Source: an uncultured Gammaproteobacteria bacterium (GTDB taxonomy: Bacteria > Pseudomonadota > Gammaproteobacteria > Eutrophobiales > Eutrophobiaceae). Taken from it: DNA of 64,000 nt. Position 1 is the first letter of the stretch, and every line of letters starts with the position of its first letter. Position numbers and translations under genes: made by a program. The stretch spans positions 62,001-126,000 of the forward strand of contig CATOTD010000006.1 in assembly GCA_951812995.1 (NCBI GenBank), in the 5' to 3' direction. Positions 10,665-21,927 of the stretch are shown here, piece by piece. The notes beneath the pieces are model-generated. The model was not told where the DNA came from. It did no database searches and was given only the letters and a program-made list of their open reading frames with translations.

Positions 10665-11192
10665 ATGAATACCTTGTATAAATCTATTATTCCAGTCATC
10701 GCTATGTTGGCATTTTCACCACTGTCTTATGCAGAAGAATCGTATAAGATTGGCGCAGTTAATGCGACCAGAATACTGCAGGAATCACCGCAGGCTGAGG
10801 TTGCAATCAAAATGCTTGAAAAAGAGTTTTCACCTCGTGACAAAGCAATGGTAGCCGCCGCAAAGAAAATCAAGGCACTTGAAGATAAATTTAATAAAGA
10901 CAGAGCCATCATGAGTGAACAAGAGCGAGCAAAACTTGAAAGAGAAATTATAGCAATGCAACGCAACCATAAACGAAACCAGGATGAGTTCAGAGAAGAT
11001 TTAAATTTTCGGCGTAATGAAGAATTTGCGAAGATCCAGAAACAGGTTGTATTAGCAATACAAAAAATCGCAAAAGATAATAATTATGATGTCATATTAG
11101 GCGAGGGTGTCATCTTTGCGAGTTCAAAAGTCGATATCAGCGGTTTAGTAATTGATTATCTCAAGAAGGAAGTAGGCACGACTACTGAATAA
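10665..11192 (+). CDS. skp: Periplasmic chaperone Skp (OmpH family)
   Basis: Holds unfolded outer-membrane proteins in the periplasm for delivery to BamA, its neighbour 21 bases upstream. The 175-residue product has a signal peptide (SIIPVIAMLAFSPLSYAEE), the OmpH opening YKIGAVNATRILQESPQAE, a long charged helical middle, and a C-terminal AIQKIAKDNNYDVILGEGVIF. Start follows TGGAGAA. Length normal. Confidence 0.93.
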   Translation: MNTLYKSIIPVIAMLAFSPLSYAEESYKIGAVNATRILQESPQAEVAIKMLEKEFSPRDKAMVAAAKKIKALEDKFNKDRAIMSEQERAKLEREIIAMQRNHKRNQDEFREDLNFRRNEEFAKIQKQVVLAIQKIAKDNNYDVILGEGVIFASSKVDISGLVIDYLKKEVGTTTE

Positions 11193-11215
11193 ACCGATAA
11201 CGAACGAGTAACGCT

Positions 11216-12220
11216 ATGCCATCCACACTTGGAGAACTGTCACAAGTAAGCGTAGCGGACCTAGTTGGAGATGCGGATTGTAGAATCAATGCTGTCAACA
11301 CCTTAAGTTTGGCAAAAAAAGGCGAGATAAGTTTTTTATCAAACCGGCATTACGCACATTTACTACCACACACAAATGCTTCTGCCGTCATCTTGTCGGA
11401 AGAAGATGTAGAAAATTGTCCTACGAATGCGCTCGTTAGTAAAGATCCTTATCTAGCCTACGCCAGAATTGCAAACTATCTTTACCCGGCTAAGCAAAGA
11501 TATGGATATCTTGATAAAAGGGCTGTTATTGGCAATAAATGTAATATTAATCCGATATCTTATATATCCGCTAATGTTGTGATTGGCAATAATGTCGATA
11601 TTGCTGCCAGGACATATATTGGCCCAGGCTGTGTCATTAAAGATAACGTGCGTATAGGTGAGTGCACGTCATTGTCTGCAAATGTAACCTTATGTACAGG
11701 CGTGGTTATTGGCAACAATGTTATTCTTCATCCAGGTGTTGTTATTGGAGCTGATGGATTTGGTCTGGCACAAGAAAATGAAAGATGGATTAAGATCCCC
11801 CAGTTAGGCTCTGTAAAAATAGGAGATTATGTTGAGGTTGGCGCAAATTCCACCATTGACAGGGGCGCGATAGAAGACACAATCATTTGTGCTGGTGTCA
11901 AGATAGATAATCAGGTGCAAATCGGTCACAACGCTGTTATAGGTGAAAATACGGCAATTGCCGGATGTGCAGGAATAGCAGGCAGTGCTACTATTGGCAA
12001 AAGATGTCAAATTGGCGGGGGTAGTAACATTAATGGACATATCCACATAGCAGATGATGTTATCATTACCGGCATGTCGGGTGTTGCAAATTCAATTAAA
12101 TCACCAGGCGTTTATTCTTCAGGGATACCTGTTGTAGAAAATAAAATCTGGAGAAAAAATATTATACGTTTCAAAAATTTGGATAAGCTGATAAATAAAA
12201 TAATGATTAAGTTGGGATAG
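11216..12220 (+). CDS. lpxD: UDP-3-O-(3-hydroxyacyl)glucosamine N-acyltransferase
   Basis: Third step of lipid A synthesis, N-acylation of UDP-3-O-acyl-glucosamine in the cytosol. The N-terminal domain contains GEISFLSNRHYAHLL. From about residue 100 come many hexapeptide repeats of the left-handed beta-helix (VVIGNNV, VVIGADGFGLA, GCAGIAGSATIGKRCQIGGG). The catalytic histidine is in NQVQIGHNAVIGENTAIA. Length 334 is normal. It sits in the lpxD-fabZ-lpxA-lpxB order shared with E. coli. Confidence 0.96.
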   Translation: MPSTLGELSQVSVADLVGDADCRINAVNTLSLAKKGEISFLSNRHYAHLLPHTNASAVILSEEDVENCPTNALVSKDPYLAYARIANYLYPAKQRYGYLDKRAVIGNKCNINPISYISANVVIGNNVDIAARTYIGPGCVIKDNVRIGECTSLSANVTLCTGVVIGNNVILHPGVVIGADGFGLAQENERWIKIPQLGSVKIGDYVEVGANSTIDRGAIEDTIICAGVKIDNQVQIGHNAVIGENTAIAGCAGIAGSATIGKRCQIGGGSNINGHIHIADDVIITGMSGVANSIKSPGVYSSGIPVVENKIWRKNIIRFKNLDKLINKIMIKLG

Positions 12221-12235
12221 ATTGGAAGAGTATTT

Positions 12236-12691
12236 ATGCAAGATGCTACAACGATAATTGATATTGAACAGATAAAAATGCTGTTACCGCATCGCTATCC
12301 ATTTTTATTAATCGACCGCGTACTTTCTGTAGAAAAAAATCGCTCTATAAAGGCGTATAAAAACATAACAGCAAATGAGACATTTTTTCAGGGACATTTC
12401 CCTGGTAAATCAGTAATGCCAGGCGTTTTGATAATAGAAGCATTGGCTCAAGCCGCTGGTTTACTAGGCGCATTGGGTTTTGATAAAGGTGATCTATCTG
12501 AAGATAGTTTATTTTATTTAGTGGGTGTCGATAAAGTGCGTTTCAGAAAGCCGACAGGGCCTGGCGATCAGTTAATATTGGATGTCGAATTTATGGCACT
12601 GAAAAGAAATATATGGAAATTTCATGCGTCTGCCCATGTCGATGAACATTTAATAACCTCAGCAGAGCTTTTAACCACAGTCATGGAATAA
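12236..12691 (+). CDS. fabZ: 3-hydroxyacyl-ACP dehydratase FabZ
   Basis: Dehydrates 3-hydroxyacyl-ACP in fatty-acid elongation and so competes with the Lpx acyltransferases for substrate, which fits its place between lpxD and lpxA. Motifs: [14 protein letters not shown] with the catalytic histidine, [20 protein letters not shown] with the catalytic glutamate, and the [14 protein letters not shown] strand. The 151-residue length is normal. Starts 15 bases after lpxD. Confidence 0.97.
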   Translation: MQDATTIIDIEQIKMLLPHRYPFLLIDRVLSVEKNRSIKAYKNITANETFFQGHFPGKSVMPGVLIIEALAQAAGLLGALGFDKGDLSEDSLFYLVGVDKVRFRKPTGPGDQLILDVEFMALKRNIWKFHASAHVDEHLITSAELLTTVME

Positions 12692-12695
12692 ATCC

Positions 12696-13469
12696 ATGAT
12701 TGATGCCACAGCCATTATTCACCCCGATGCTGTTTTAGAGACAGATGTGAGTGTTGGCGCATATTCAATAATCGGTGCGGAAGTATCTATCGGTTCTGGC
12801 ACGACTATTGGGTCGCATGTTGTTATAAATGGACCGGCGACAATAGGCGCAAACAATAAGATATTTCATTTTTGTTCGATTGGCGAAGACCCGCAGGATA
12901 AAAAATACCTAAATGATAAAAACTCTACCCTGGAAATAGGCTCAGGAAATACTATTCGTGAATATGTCTCAATACATCGAGGTACTAATGATGGCGGTGG
13001 TAAGACAATCGTAGGTGATGAAAACTGGATAATGGCTTATGTTCACATTGCCCATGATTGTGTTGTGGGTAATAACACAGTGTTTGCTAATAATGCGACC
13101 TTGGCGGGTCATGTCATTATTGATGATTGTGCTATTCTTGGCGGCTTTACGGGCGTGCATCAATTTTGTCGTGTCGGTTGTTATAGCTTTTCTGCCATAT
13201 CGTCTGTCATTGTTAAAGACGTTCCGCCCTACGTCCTGGTGTCAGGAAATGTAGCAAAGCCATCGGGTCTTAATCGGGAAGGTTTAAAGCGGCATGGATT
13301 TGATACCGCCACAATTAATATTTTGCGCAAGGCGTATAAAGCCGTTTACCGAGATGGTTTGAGCTTGAAAGATTCACTTAATACTTTATCAGAATTAGCA
13401 GCAAAATCTGACAAGGTGGCAATCATGCATGCATTTATTGCCGCTTCTGAACGTGGGATAGTTAGATAA
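12696..13469 (+). CDS. lpxA: UDP-N-acetylglucosamine acyltransferase
   Basis: First step of lipid A synthesis. A 257-residue left-handed beta-helix protein opening with IHPDAVLETDVSVGAYSIIG. Typical stretches are FCSIGEDPQDKKY, HIAHDCVVGNNTVFANNATL with the catalytic histidine, and GGFTGVHQFCRVG. The C-terminal helices begin at GLNREGLKRHGF. Four bases follow the fabZ stop, so translation is probably coupled. Confidence 0.97.
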   Translation: MIDATAIIHPDAVLETDVSVGAYSIIGAEVSIGSGTTIGSHVVINGPATIGANNKIFHFCSIGEDPQDKKYLNDKNSTLEIGSGNTIREYVSIHRGTNDGGGKTIVGDENWIMAYVHIAHDCVVGNNTVFANNATLAGHVIIDDCAILGGFTGVHQFCRVGCYSFSAISSVIVKDVPPYVLVSGNVAKPSGLNREGLKRHGFDTATINILRKAYKAVYRDGLSLKDSLNTLSELAAKSDKVAIMHAFIAASERGIVR

Positions 13470-13505
13470 TGCCAGCTTTTTTGATTATTCAATAAAAGAC
13501 AGTCT

Positions 13506-14654
13506 ATGGTTCGGATAGGACTGGTCGCGGGCGAAGCATCAGGCGACATACTCGGCGCGGGCTTGGTTAACGAATTAGGTAAAAAGATACGCGCATTATC
13601 AATTGAAGGCATTGGCGGAGAAAACTTAGCAAACGCTGGCATGACTATATTATTTCCCATGGAACGACTTTCCGTAATGGGATTTACTGAAGTGCTAGGA
13701 CGCTATTTTGAATTAAAAAGGATTCAAAATAATCTTTCAGCGCATTTTATCGAAAACCCACCTGATCTTTTCATCGGCATTGATGCGCCAGATTTCAATC
13801 TCCCGCTGGCAAATAAATTACATAAAGCTGGCATAAAAACAATCCATTATGTCAGTCCTTCTGTCTGGGCCTGGCGTGAATATCGGGTAAATAAAATTAG
13901 TCGCGCTGTGGATTTAATATTAAATCTATTTCCGTTTGAAACGGCTATTTATAATAAATACGGCGTACCCAATCGATATATTGGACACCCTCTGGCAGAT
14001 AAAATACCACTCGAATCCAACCTTCAGGCAGCAAGAGTTGAATTAAATATACCGCAAGACAAGATTGTGGTTGCGCTCTTGCCGGGCAGTCGTTTGATGG
14101 AGATAAAAAGGATTGCCGGCCCACTATTGCAAGCGGCTGAGTTGTCGAAAAAAACCAACCCTGGCCTTTATTTTATCAGTGGTTTGGCGGACGAAAAATC
14201 GTTGGATACCTTTGCAGAAATAAAAAACAGGATAGTGCCAGACCTGGATGTAAAAATAAATATTGGTAATACACACAGAATAATGGAAGCGGCAGATTTC
14301 ATTATGCTTGCGTCTGGAACAGCTACTCTGGAAGCCATGTTGTATAAAAAACCCATGATTGTTGCTTATCGACTTTCTTTTTTGACGTATCTAATCGTTA
14401 AGCTGTTAGCAAAAATACCCTATGCCGCGTTACCAAATATTCTGGCAGGTAAAATGTTGGTGCCAGAATGTTTGCAAGCAAGATGCACTGCAGAAATATT
14501 AGCATCAGAGCTAAACAAGCTGTTGCATTCCAAGACCCAAGTGCAACAGATGAAGATGGTATTTGCAGATTTGTCAAGCCACTTGAGAAAGCATGCTGAT
14601 CTACAAGCGGCCAATGCCGTACTTGAATTACTAGGCAGTGATAAAGTTGATTGA
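13506..14654 (+). CDS. lpxB: Lipid-A-disaccharide synthase
   Basis: GT19 glycosyltransferase joining lipid X and UDP-2,3-diacylglucosamine at the inner membrane. Motifs: [16 protein letters not shown] at the N-terminus, [33 protein letters not shown], and the nucleotide-binding end [20 protein letters not shown]. Length 382 is normal. The last 17 bases overlap the start of rnhB. Confidence 0.96.
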   Translation: MVRIGLVAGEASGDILGAGLVNELGKKIRALSIEGIGGENLANAGMTILFPMERLSVMGFTEVLGRYFELKRIQNNLSAHFIENPPDLFIGIDAPDFNLPLANKLHKAGIKTIHYVSPSVWAWREYRVNKISRAVDLILNLFPFETAIYNKYGVPNRYIGHPLADKIPLESNLQAARVELNIPQDKIVVALLPGSRLMEIKRIAGPLLQAAELSKKTNPGLYFISGLADEKSLDTFAEIKNRIVPDLDVKINIGNTHRIMEAADFIMLASGTATLEAMLYKKPMIVAYRLSFLTYLIVKLLAKIPYAALPNILAGKMLVPECLQARCTAEILASELNKLLHSKTQVQQMKMVFADLSSHLRKHADLQAANAVLELLGSDKVD

Positions 14655-15237
14655 TTATTCTTTAATCAATAATCTTGCGTTACTGGCCGGGGTTGATGAG
14701 GTAGGAAGAGGGCCGCTGGCAGGACCTGTTGTTGCAGCGGCAGTAATATTAGATCCACATAAATCAATTGTTGGTTTGAATGATTCAAAAAAATTGAGTG
14801 CAAAAAAACGGCAATCACTCGCAGGTGAAATAAAGTCTAAAGCCCTTACTTGGTCATTAGGGCGAGCGGAAGTTGAAGAAATAGATGCAATCAATGTACA
14901 AAATGCCAGTCTATTGGCCATGAAGCGTGCGGTAGAAACCATGGCAATAAAACCAGCAATGGTCGCAGTCGATGGGCTATACACGCCCGCCGTCAATTAT
15001 AAAAAAATCGCGATTATAAAAGGCGATAAGCATATTTTGGCAATTAGCGCCGCCTCAATTATCGCCAAAGTAGCACGTGATAATGAGATGATGATGTTTG
15101 ATGATGTCTATCCAGAGTATGGTTTTTCATCACACAAAGGCTATCCAACTAAACAACATATTGCTGCACTAAAAAGATTAGGCATCACAAATATACATCG
15201 CCGCAGTTTTGCCCCTGTGGCTAAATATATCGTGTAG
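14638..15237 (+). CDS. rnhB: Ribonuclease HII, GTG start
   Basis: Removes ribonucleotides from RNA-DNA hybrids. Catalytic motifs: [21 protein letters not shown] with the first acidic pair, [20 protein letters not shown], and [13 protein letters not shown] with the last aspartate nearby. I accept the GTG start at 14638 inside the end of lpxB because no ATG precedes the conserved core. Length 199 is normal. It is followed 11 bases later by dnaE, as in E. coli. Confidence 0.95.
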   Translation: MIKLIDYSLINNLALLAGVDEVGRGPLAGPVVAAAVILDPHKSIVGLNDSKKLSAKKRQSLAGEIKSKALTWSLGRAEVEEIDAINVQNASLLAMKRAVETMAIKPAMVAVDGLYTPAVNYKKIAIIKGDKHILAISAASIIAKVARDNEMMMFDDVYPEYGFSSHKGYPTKQHIAALKRLGITNIHRRSFAPVAKYIV

Positions 15238-15248
15238 TAAATTTTTAT

Positions 15249-18200
15249 ATGCGCTTTGTCCATCTGCATCTCCATACTGAATATTCATTAATCGATGGCT
15301 TGATCGATATTGATGCATTAGCGGCCAAGGTTGCTGATATGGGGATGCCGGCAATTGCTGTTACAGAAAAAGGACAAGCATTTTCTGCATTAAAATTTTA
15401 TCGTGCAATGCGGGAGAAAGGTGTTAAACCACTGATTGGTGCCGAGTTAAATATTATTCGTGAAAATAAAGATAAGCCTTTCAATATCATTGTACTTTGC
15501 CAACATATAGCAGGGTTTCAAAATTTATCCAAGTTAATAACGCGGAGCTACCTTGAAGGGCAATATCGAGGAAATCCGCTCATTCAGTTTGAGTGGTTTA
15601 AAAAAAATAATGATGGACTTATTGTCATTGACTGTGCAGAGACGGGCGACTTTGCAAATACCCTTTTATTTCAAGATAAAGCAAAGACTGAAGCCAATAT
15701 TGAAAAATGGCTTTCTGTATTTCCAGATAGATTTTATTTTGAGTTACAAAGAATAGGTAAAAAGGAAGAGGATATATATATCAATCAAGCTGTTGAAACT
15801 GCTGAAATATATAATATTCCTGTTGTAGCAACAAATAATATTCGATTTATTGGGGAAGCTGATTTTGAGGCGCATGAAGCACGTGTTTGTATTCAGAAAG
15901 GTTATACATTAAACGATCCGAGGCGGCTAAGGCAATACACAACGCAGCAGTACGTTCGGACCGCTGAAGAGATGCAGGCACTTTTTTCAGACATACCAGA
16001 GGCACTTGAAAACACCATAAAAATAGCACAACGCTGCAATATTGAGTTTACCTTGGGAGAACATTTCCTCCCACATTTTCCTGTGGCGATGACGGAGACT
16101 CAGGATCAATGCCTGGCCACCAATGCAAAAATTGGCTTACAAAAAATATTCAGTGACAATGATATTTCTGAAGATAGTCATGCAGACTATTATGCAAGGT
16201 TGCAACACGAACTTGATGTCATCACCAGCATGGGGTTTTCTGGTTATTTTCTTATCGTTGCTGATTTCATTCATTGGGCTAAAGATAATGGCATTCCTGT
16301 TGGACCAGGCCGCGGATCGGGTGCTGGTTCATTAGTTGCGTATGCGTTGGACATCACTGAATTAGACCCACTGGCATTTGATTTGCTCTTTGAACGTTTT
16401 TTGAATCCAGAGCGTGTTTCTTTGCCTGATTTCGATATTGACTTTTGTATGGAACGTCGTGATGAAGTTATAGATTACGTCGCTGAAAAATATGGGCGCG
16501 ATCATGTCTCACAAATAATCACCTATGGCACCATGGCGGCAAAAGCTGTGGTCAGGGATGTAGGCAGAGTGCTTGGTTTTCCATACGGATTTGTTGATCA
16601 GATCGCAAAACTTATCCCGTTTGATTTGAAAATGACGCTTGAACGCGCTTTAGCCGAAGAAAAAATATTAAGACAACGGTATAACACTGAAGATGATGTG
16701 CGGTCGTTGTTGGATTTAGCGCAAAAACTTGAAGGCCTGTCCAGAAATGCGGGTCGCCATGCGGGCGGCCTTGTGATTGCACCTAAACCATTATATGAAT
16801 ATATGCCGCTTTATTGTGAGCAAGGTTCACAGGCAAACGTCACCCAATTTGATATGACTGATGTCGAATCGATAGGTCTGGTTAAATTTGATTTTTTAGG
16901 TTTGAGAACGTTGACGATCATCGACTGGGCTTTGCGTGATGTTAATCATCTAAGAAAACAAGAAAAAAAAGAAATTATAGATATACGAAAAATACCACTT
17001 GATGATCCAAAGACCTATCAATTAATTCGGTGCATAAAGACGACAGCGGTGTTTCAGTTGGAATCCGAAGGAATGAAAAAACTAATTGATCGACTTAAAC
17101 CAGATATTTTTGACGATTTAATAGCCCTGGTAGCGCTATTCAGACCAGGTCCATTGCAATCAGGGATGGTAGATGATTTTGTTGACAGGAAACGCGGTCA
17201 GGCATCAGTGCACTACCTGCACGACGATCTAGAACCAATACTGAAACCTACCTACGGTGTGATTTTATATCAAGAACAGGTTATGCAAATCGCGCAGGTA
17301 TTGGCGGGTTTTACCTTGGGCGCGGCTGATTTATTACGCCGGGCAATGGGCAAGAAAAAGGCAGAGGAGATGGCAAAGCAAAGGGCGATATTTACTGCAG
17401 GCGCGGTCAATCGTGGCATTCAAAAAAGACAAGCAACAATAATATTCGATCTGATGGAAAAGTTTGCGGGCTATGGCTTTAACAAATCACATTCTGCCGC
17501 CTATGCGTTGGTAGCCTATCAAACAGCATGGTTAAAAGCACATCACCCGGCCGCATTTATGGCAGCAGTATTGTCATCTGATATGGATAATACAGATAAA
17601 GTAGTCATGTTGCGTGAGGAAGCACGCAGTATGGAATTAAAGATCATCCGACCTTCTGTTAATGCGAGTTTGTATAGTTTTAAGGTCATAAATAGCAAGA
17701 CTATACAATACGGCCTCGGCGCTATAAAAGGGGTTGGCGCAAACGCAATTGACAACATCGTAAATGAGAGAGATAAAAATGGTCCGTATGAAAACCTTTT
17801 CGATCTATGCAAGCGGATTGATCTTAGAAAAGCAAATAAAAAAGCCCTGGATGCGCTGATAAAATCAGGTTCTATGGATGCACTTGGTGCCGGCAGGAGC
17901 ACATTATTTGAAAACCTTGCAAGCGCAATATCTCTGGCAGAGCAATATAATCATAATCTCGATAGTGGCCAAAATGATATGTTTGGGCTTGCATCTCCCG
18001 ATAGTTTAGATGATGAAGTTAATCAGCCCTATGCCTATGACGTTGTTAAAGACTGGGATGATAATCAGCGTCTCATGTACGAGAAAGAAGTACTGGGATT
18101 TTATTTGTCGGGACACCCGATAAATAGATATACACAAGAACTATCGAAAATAACGTATAAATTGTGCGACATAAAAACGGGCGAGGTACAAGTTGCAGGG

Positions 18201-18731
18201 TATATCATGAGTATACGTAAATCAGGTATTAGAGAAGAATACGATATTAAAATTGATGACAATACCGCGCACCGGGTTGTTGTAGTGAAAGCAGATATTT
18301 ATGAAAAATATCGGCATTATTTAATTAAAGATCATTTGCTAATCGTTAAAGGCACGGCCAATGATGATGACTATTATGAGAGTGGCAAAAAAATAATTGC
18401 CAACAGTATATTTAATTTAGACGATTTACGAATGCCGGGTAACACATTAAACCTTTCCAGCACCCTTAAGTTGACTTTATATGAAGCACAAATGAATAAC
18501 AGGATGATTAAGGATATTGGTAAAATATTATTAAAATATAAGCATGACGCATCTAATGTCATAGTCAACTATATAAAGCCAGATGTGAGGAGCCTAATCC
18601 GTTTTGGTAGGGCATGGAATATCAAGATTAGTGATGACTTGATAGATGAATTAATTAATGTGCTTGATATGAAACAAGTTGAAATTGAGTATAATCCCAG
18701 TGTTGAAAATAACGATTTGAATGGACGATGA
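15249..18731 (+). CDS. dnaE: DNA polymerase III alpha subunit
   Basis: Replicative DNA polymerase of the C family. The 1160-residue product has an N-terminal PHP domain ([17 protein letters not shown]), the palm with [18 protein letters not shown] and the catalytic triad region [16 protein letters not shown] (near residue 395), the fingers region with [20 protein letters not shown], an OB-fold ([14 protein letters not shown]) and a C-terminal tau-binding part. The frame is intact. Its stop overlaps accA by four bases. Confidence 0.98.
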   Translation: MRFVHLHLHTEYSLIDGLIDIDALAAKVADMGMPAIAVTEKGQAFSALKFYRAMREKGVKPLIGAELNIIRENKDKPFNIIVLCQHIAGFQNLSKLITRSYLEGQYRGNPLIQFEWFKKNNDGLIVIDCAETGDFANTLLFQDKAKTEANIEKWLSVFPDRFYFELQRIGKKEEDIYINQAVETAEIYNIPVVATNNIRFIGEADFEAHEARVCIQKGYTLNDPRRLRQYTTQQYVRTAEEMQALFSDIPEALENTIKIAQRCNIEFTLGEHFLPHFPVAMTETQDQCLATNAKIGLQKIFSDNDISEDSHADYYARLQHELDVITSMGFSGYFLIVADFIHWAKDNGIPVGPGRGSGAGSLVAYALDITELDPLAFDLLFERFLNPERVSLPDFDIDFCMERRDEVIDYVAEKYGRDHVSQIITYGTMAAKAVVRDVGRVLGFPYGFVDQIAKLIPFDLKMTLERALAEEKILRQRYNTEDDVRSLLDLAQKLEGLSRNAGRHAGGLVIAPKPLYEYMPLYCEQGSQANVTQFDMTDVESIGLVKFDFLGLRTLTIIDWALRDVNHLRKQEKKEIIDIRKIPLDDPKTYQLIRCIKTTAVFQLESEGMKKLIDRLKPDIFDDLIALVALFRPGPLQSGMVDDFVDRKRGQASVHYLHDDLEPILKPTYGVILYQEQVMQIAQVLAGFTLGAADLLRRAMGKKKAEEMAKQRAIFTAGAVNRGIQKRQATIIFDLMEKFAGYGFNKSHSAAYALVAYQTAWLKAHHPAAFMAAVLSSDMDNTDKVVMLREEARSMELKIIRPSVNASLYSFKVINSKTIQYGLGAIKGVGANAIDNIVNERDKNGPYENLFDLCKRIDLRKANKKALDALIKSGSMDALGAGRSTLFENLASAISLAEQYNHNLDSGQNDMFGLASPDSLDDEVNQPYAYDVVKDWDDNQRLMYEKEVLGFYLSGHPINRYTQELSKITYKLCDIKTGEVQVAGYIMSIRKSGIREEYDIKIDDNTAHRVVVVKADIYEKYRHYLIKDHLLIVKGTANDDDYYESGKKIIANSIFNLDDLRMPGNTLNLSSTLKLTLYEAQMNNRMIKDIGKILLKYKHDASNVIVNYIKPDVRSLIRFGRAWNIKISDDLIDELINVLDMKQVEIEYNPSVENNDLNGR

Positions 18732-19681
18732 ATTTTTTAGATTTTGAACAACCTATTGCTGAACTTGAATCTAAAATAAAGGAGTTACGTCATGTTGGCA
18801 ATGACAAGGAAATTAATATTAATAAAGAGATTTCCAGGCTCAAAAAACGCAGCGAAGAATTAACAAAATCCATTTTCTCTACTTTAACCCCTTGGCAAGT
18901 CTCTCAGGTTGCACGGCATCCGCAACGGCCTTATACGCAGGATTACATTGATCGTATTTTTACTGATTTTGAAGAATTGCATGGCGAACGATATTGCGCT
19001 GATGATCCAGCAATTATTGCTGGAATAGCGCGATTAGATAATAAATCAGTAGCGATTATTGGTCATCAAAAAGGGCGTGATACTAAAGACAGGATTATGC
19101 GAAATTATGGGATGCCAAAACCTGAAGGGTATCGCAAAGCATTACGAATCATGCAGATGGCAGAACGGTTTAGTTTACCGGTACTGACATTTATTGATAC
19201 GCCAGGGGCTTACCCTGGCATCAATGCTGAGGAACGTGGTCAAAGTGAGGCCATTGCAAAAAACTTGATGGTCATGTCTGAATTAAAGACACCTGTTATC
19301 GCCTCTGTTATAGGTGAGGGTGGCTCTGGCGGCGCATTGGCAATTGGTGTATCAGACTATTTATTAATGTTGCAATACAGTACTTATTCTGTCATTTCCC
19401 CCGAGGGTTGTGCATCGATTCTTTGGAAAAGTGCTAACAAAGCAAAATCAGCAGCAGAAGCAATGGGTATGACTGCACAAAAATTACATGCGCTTAAACT
19501 GGTTGATCGCGTACTTGATGAGCCATTAGGGGGTGCGCATAGAGACTTCGATGATGTGGCAAATAGATTAAAGTCAGCATTGCTTGAAGAGATGGAAAAA
19601 CTGTGTTCACTACCCATCGCAGAAGTCGTTACGCAAAGGCAAAATAAATTAAGAAATATTGGTGAATTTAAAGAAAAGTAG
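18728..19681 (+). CDS. accA: Acetyl-CoA carboxylase carboxyltransferase alpha subunit
   Basis: With AccD (encoded at 54.9 kb here) transfers the carboxyl group from biotin to acetyl-CoA, the first step of fatty-acid synthesis. Begins [20 protein letters not shown]; conserved [62 protein letters not shown], and [13 protein letters not shown]. Length 317 is normal. ATGA overlap with dnaE. Confidence 0.97.
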   Translation: MNFLDFEQPIAELESKIKELRHVGNDKEININKEISRLKKRSEELTKSIFSTLTPWQVSQVARHPQRPYTQDYIDRIFTDFEELHGERYCADDPAIIAGIARLDNKSVAIIGHQKGRDTKDRIMRNYGMPKPEGYRKALRIMQMAERFSLPVLTFIDTPGAYPGINAEERGQSEAIAKNLMVMSELKTPVIASVIGEGGSGGALAIGVSDYLLMLQYSTYSVISPEGCASILWKSANKAKSAAEAMGMTAQKLHALKLVDRVLDEPLGGAHRDFDDVANRLKSALLEEMEKLCSLPIAEVVTQRQNKLRNIGEFKEK

Positions 19682-19755
19682 TTTTTATATGACTGTAATG
19701 TATGTTGTGGTTGCGCACGCAGGTATGACGATAAATCCGTCAGGTAGCTAATTCT

Positions 19756-21102
19756 GTGACGACAATGCCATTATCTCAATATAGTTTTACACCCATACTT
19801 GAAAATTTTCCGTTGGCAGAAAAAATCTGGATTGCCTGTAGTGGCGGGATGGATTCATGCGTACTACTACACCTTATAAACTCAAATAAAAATAAAATAA
19901 GAAACGCTATCGAAGCGGTTTATGTCAATCATGGGTTGCAAGAAAGTAGTGTTGAATGGGGCGATTTTTGTCGGCATCAATGCCTACAATATGCGATCCC
20001 ATTTCAACAATTGGAAATTAATGAAACAGTCGCAAAAGGTTATAGTATCGAAGCCTGGGCAAGAGAAAAACGATATGCACGGATTGCACAAATCATGAAA
20101 AAAAATGATGTGTTATTCACCGCGCATCATCAAGACGATCAAATAGAAACATTCTTCCTGCAAGCCCTGCGCGGGTCGGGGCCACGTGGATTAGCAGCGA
20201 TGCCCGTATACAAAGATTTTTTTAATGGTGTTCATGTTCGACCATTATTAGGTTTTAGTCGTAGTGAACTACTATCTTACGCAATGGATAATAATCTGTC
20301 TTGGCATGAAGATTGTAGTAATCTGAAGACAAGATTCGATAGAAATTATTTAAGGCATAAAATCCTGCCAGAGATTGGAAAAAAGTGGCCATCTTATCGC
20401 AAAACAATCAATCGTATGATCAATCATCAACAAGATTATAGGACATTGTTAAACGAAGTTGGACTTGAAGATATCGAAAAAACGCGCCATGAAAATACGC
20501 TGAATTTACGTCTGGATCGGATAAAAAATCTAAGTCTTGCAAGACAAAAAAACCTCCTTTTTACATGGTTGCAAGCACTGCAATTTGATTTACCTGGCGC
20601 AAGACAGATGACTCAAATAGTGTCAGATTTGATTCATGCAGAAAAGGGCAGTGTTCCTTGCGTAAACTGGAAAGGAGTTGAGGTTAGACGATATAGAAAT
20701 ATTTTGTACGCTGCAAAAAGTCTGGCCCGTCATCCTGGCAATACCGCGTATAAATGGGATCTTGCGGGGCCTTTTAATATTATGGGCGAGGAATTAACGG
20801 CAACATCAGACATTGGCGTAGGGCTGGCACAGAAAAAATTAAAAAATTCGAAGGTTGTTATCCGTTTCAGACAAGGTGGTGAAAAGATACAGCCTCGCAA
20901 CACGCATACAAAAAAAGTGAAGAAAATATTTCAAGAGTATGGTGTTCTACCTTGGTTCAGGGACAGATTCCCACTCATCTATGTTAATGAATCATTGGCT
21001 GTTATCCCGGGATTATGTGTGGATAAGAAATATGCCGCTGAACATAATGAAAAATCCTGGCATATACAGTGGACTGGGTATAGCAAAGTCATTCAATATT
21101 AA
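19756..21102 (+). CDS. tilS: tRNA(Ile)-lysidine synthase
   Basis: Converts C34 of the CAU-anticodon isoleucine tRNA to lysidine so that it reads AUA. The N-terminal PP-loop is IACSGGMDSCVLLHL (SGGxDS ATP site); further motifs are VYVNHGLQ, ARIAQIMKKNDVLFTAHHQD and DQIETFFLQALRGSGPRGL. The C-terminal TilS domain includes VVIRFRQGGEKIQP. The frame opens at GTG 19756; an ATG at 19765 is an alternative start. Length 448. It closes the core block and borders the accessory island. Confidence 0.94.
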   Translation: MTTMPLSQYSFTPILENFPLAEKIWIACSGGMDSCVLLHLINSNKNKIRNAIEAVYVNHGLQESSVEWGDFCRHQCLQYAIPFQQLEINETVAKGYSIEAWAREKRYARIAQIMKKNDVLFTAHHQDDQIETFFLQALRGSGPRGLAAMPVYKDFFNGVHVRPLLGFSRSELLSYAMDNNLSWHEDCSNLKTRFDRNYLRHKILPEIGKKWPSYRKTINRMINHQQDYRTLLNEVGLEDIEKTRHENTLNLRLDRIKNLSLARQKNLLFTWLQALQFDLPGARQMTQIVSDLIHAEKGSVPCVNWKGVEVRRYRNILYAAKSLARHPGNTAYKWDLAGPFNIMGEELTATSDIGVGLAQKKLKNSKVVIRFRQGGEKIQPRNTHTKKVKKIFQEYGVLPWFRDRFPLIYVNESLAVIPGLCVDKKYAAEHNEKSWHIQWTGYSKVIQY

Positions 21103-21286
21103 TTATACCCGCCCCATTTTTAGTCGCATTCAAAAGTAGAATCATGCGGCCATTTACGCCTATTCAAGTTTCATGGCGGGCGGTGGGCGGGGATTGTAGA
21201 ATTACTGGGTTGCGGTATTACTGGATTGTTGGGCGTTGGCATTTGTTGTGCAATGTCTGTGTTTTTGCCAGAACTCTATTGATTTT

Positions 21287-21757
21287 TCATTGTGGCGGTT
21301 GGTTAATACGTTTGTCTAAATAGGTTTTGCAGTCACTACAATTACCCGCATCTTCATTATCTTTGCATTTCAATTTAGCATCTTTATCACCGTCGCATTG
21401 CAAACACGGCGGGGCATTTGTTGGGCAGTCTGGCTGTATGAGCTTGCTCTCCACGACTGAAAAGGCTGCCATTAGACTAACAGTATCCTTAACAGGTTCC
21501 TCTGCAGTAGCTTCTTGGCTGGCAGCAATAGCTTTTTGATTGGCAACAATATCAGCACCGTTTCCTACAGTACCGTTAATATTCATAATGCTCACCACAA
21601 CAGAAAGTGAGGCAACCACAAGGCCCAGCATGATCGTATACCGCCCATACCGCCAACACTGCTTATATCGCCTGATCCACTCAAAATGACAGCTTATCTC
21701 TTTCCTTAAATACGTTTCCTTACACTCCCACTGCCTCGTTCTTAATCGTTGTCGCAT
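21287..21757 (-). CDS. Hypothetical membrane protein with Cys-rich C-terminus
   Basis: Not recognised. I use the ATG at 21757, giving 156 residues; the open frame reaches 21814 by a TTG. The N-terminal part is basic, then comes one membrane segment (IMLGLVVASLSVVVSIM, about residues 62-80), then an Ala/Glu-rich linker and a C-terminal domain with seven cysteines (PPCLQC, LKC, NCSDC) that could form disulfides outside the membrane. It overlaps the upstream coiled-coil ORF in another frame by about 38 bases, which suggests translational coupling or a frameshift joining the two. Accessory island gene. Confidence 0.5.
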   Translation of the reverse strand: MRQRLRTRQWECKETYLRKEISCHFEWIRRYKQCWRYGRYTIMLGLVVASLSVVVSIMNINGTVGNGADIVANQKAIAASQEATAEEPVKDTVSLMAAFSVVESKLIQPDCPTNAPPCLQCDGDKDAKLKCKDNEDAGNCSDCKTYLDKRINQPPQ

Positions 21758-21914
21758 TTGTTGCTTTAAGCTCGTTATAAAATTCTTCGACCTTTGCTGT
21801 AAGTGTGCTCTCAAGGGTCGTTACCTCGTCATCCAGATCGATAATAAACGCTGTTTTTTCCTTGTCAATTTCGTTGTTAATGCTGTTAATAGCCTCATCT
21901 GTCTTTTTTTTCAT
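21720..21914 (-). CDS. Small coiled-coil hypothetical protein
   Basis: Not recognised. 64 residues, highly charged with heptad-like spacing (MKKKTDEAINSINNEIDKEK and then TLESTLTAKVEEFYNELKA), so probably a short coiled coil. The ATG at 21914 lies 13 bases inside the end of the IS5 flank and has only a poor ribosome site. It may be the 3-prime part of a longer gene cut by the IS5 insertion, but a TAG lies in frame just upstream when the two flanks are joined. Confidence 0.4.
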   Translation of the reverse strand: MKKKTDEAINSINNEIDKEKTAFIIDLDDEVTTLESTLTAKVEEFYNELKATNATTIKNEAVGV

Positions 21915-21927
21915 CTTGATCTAGTCA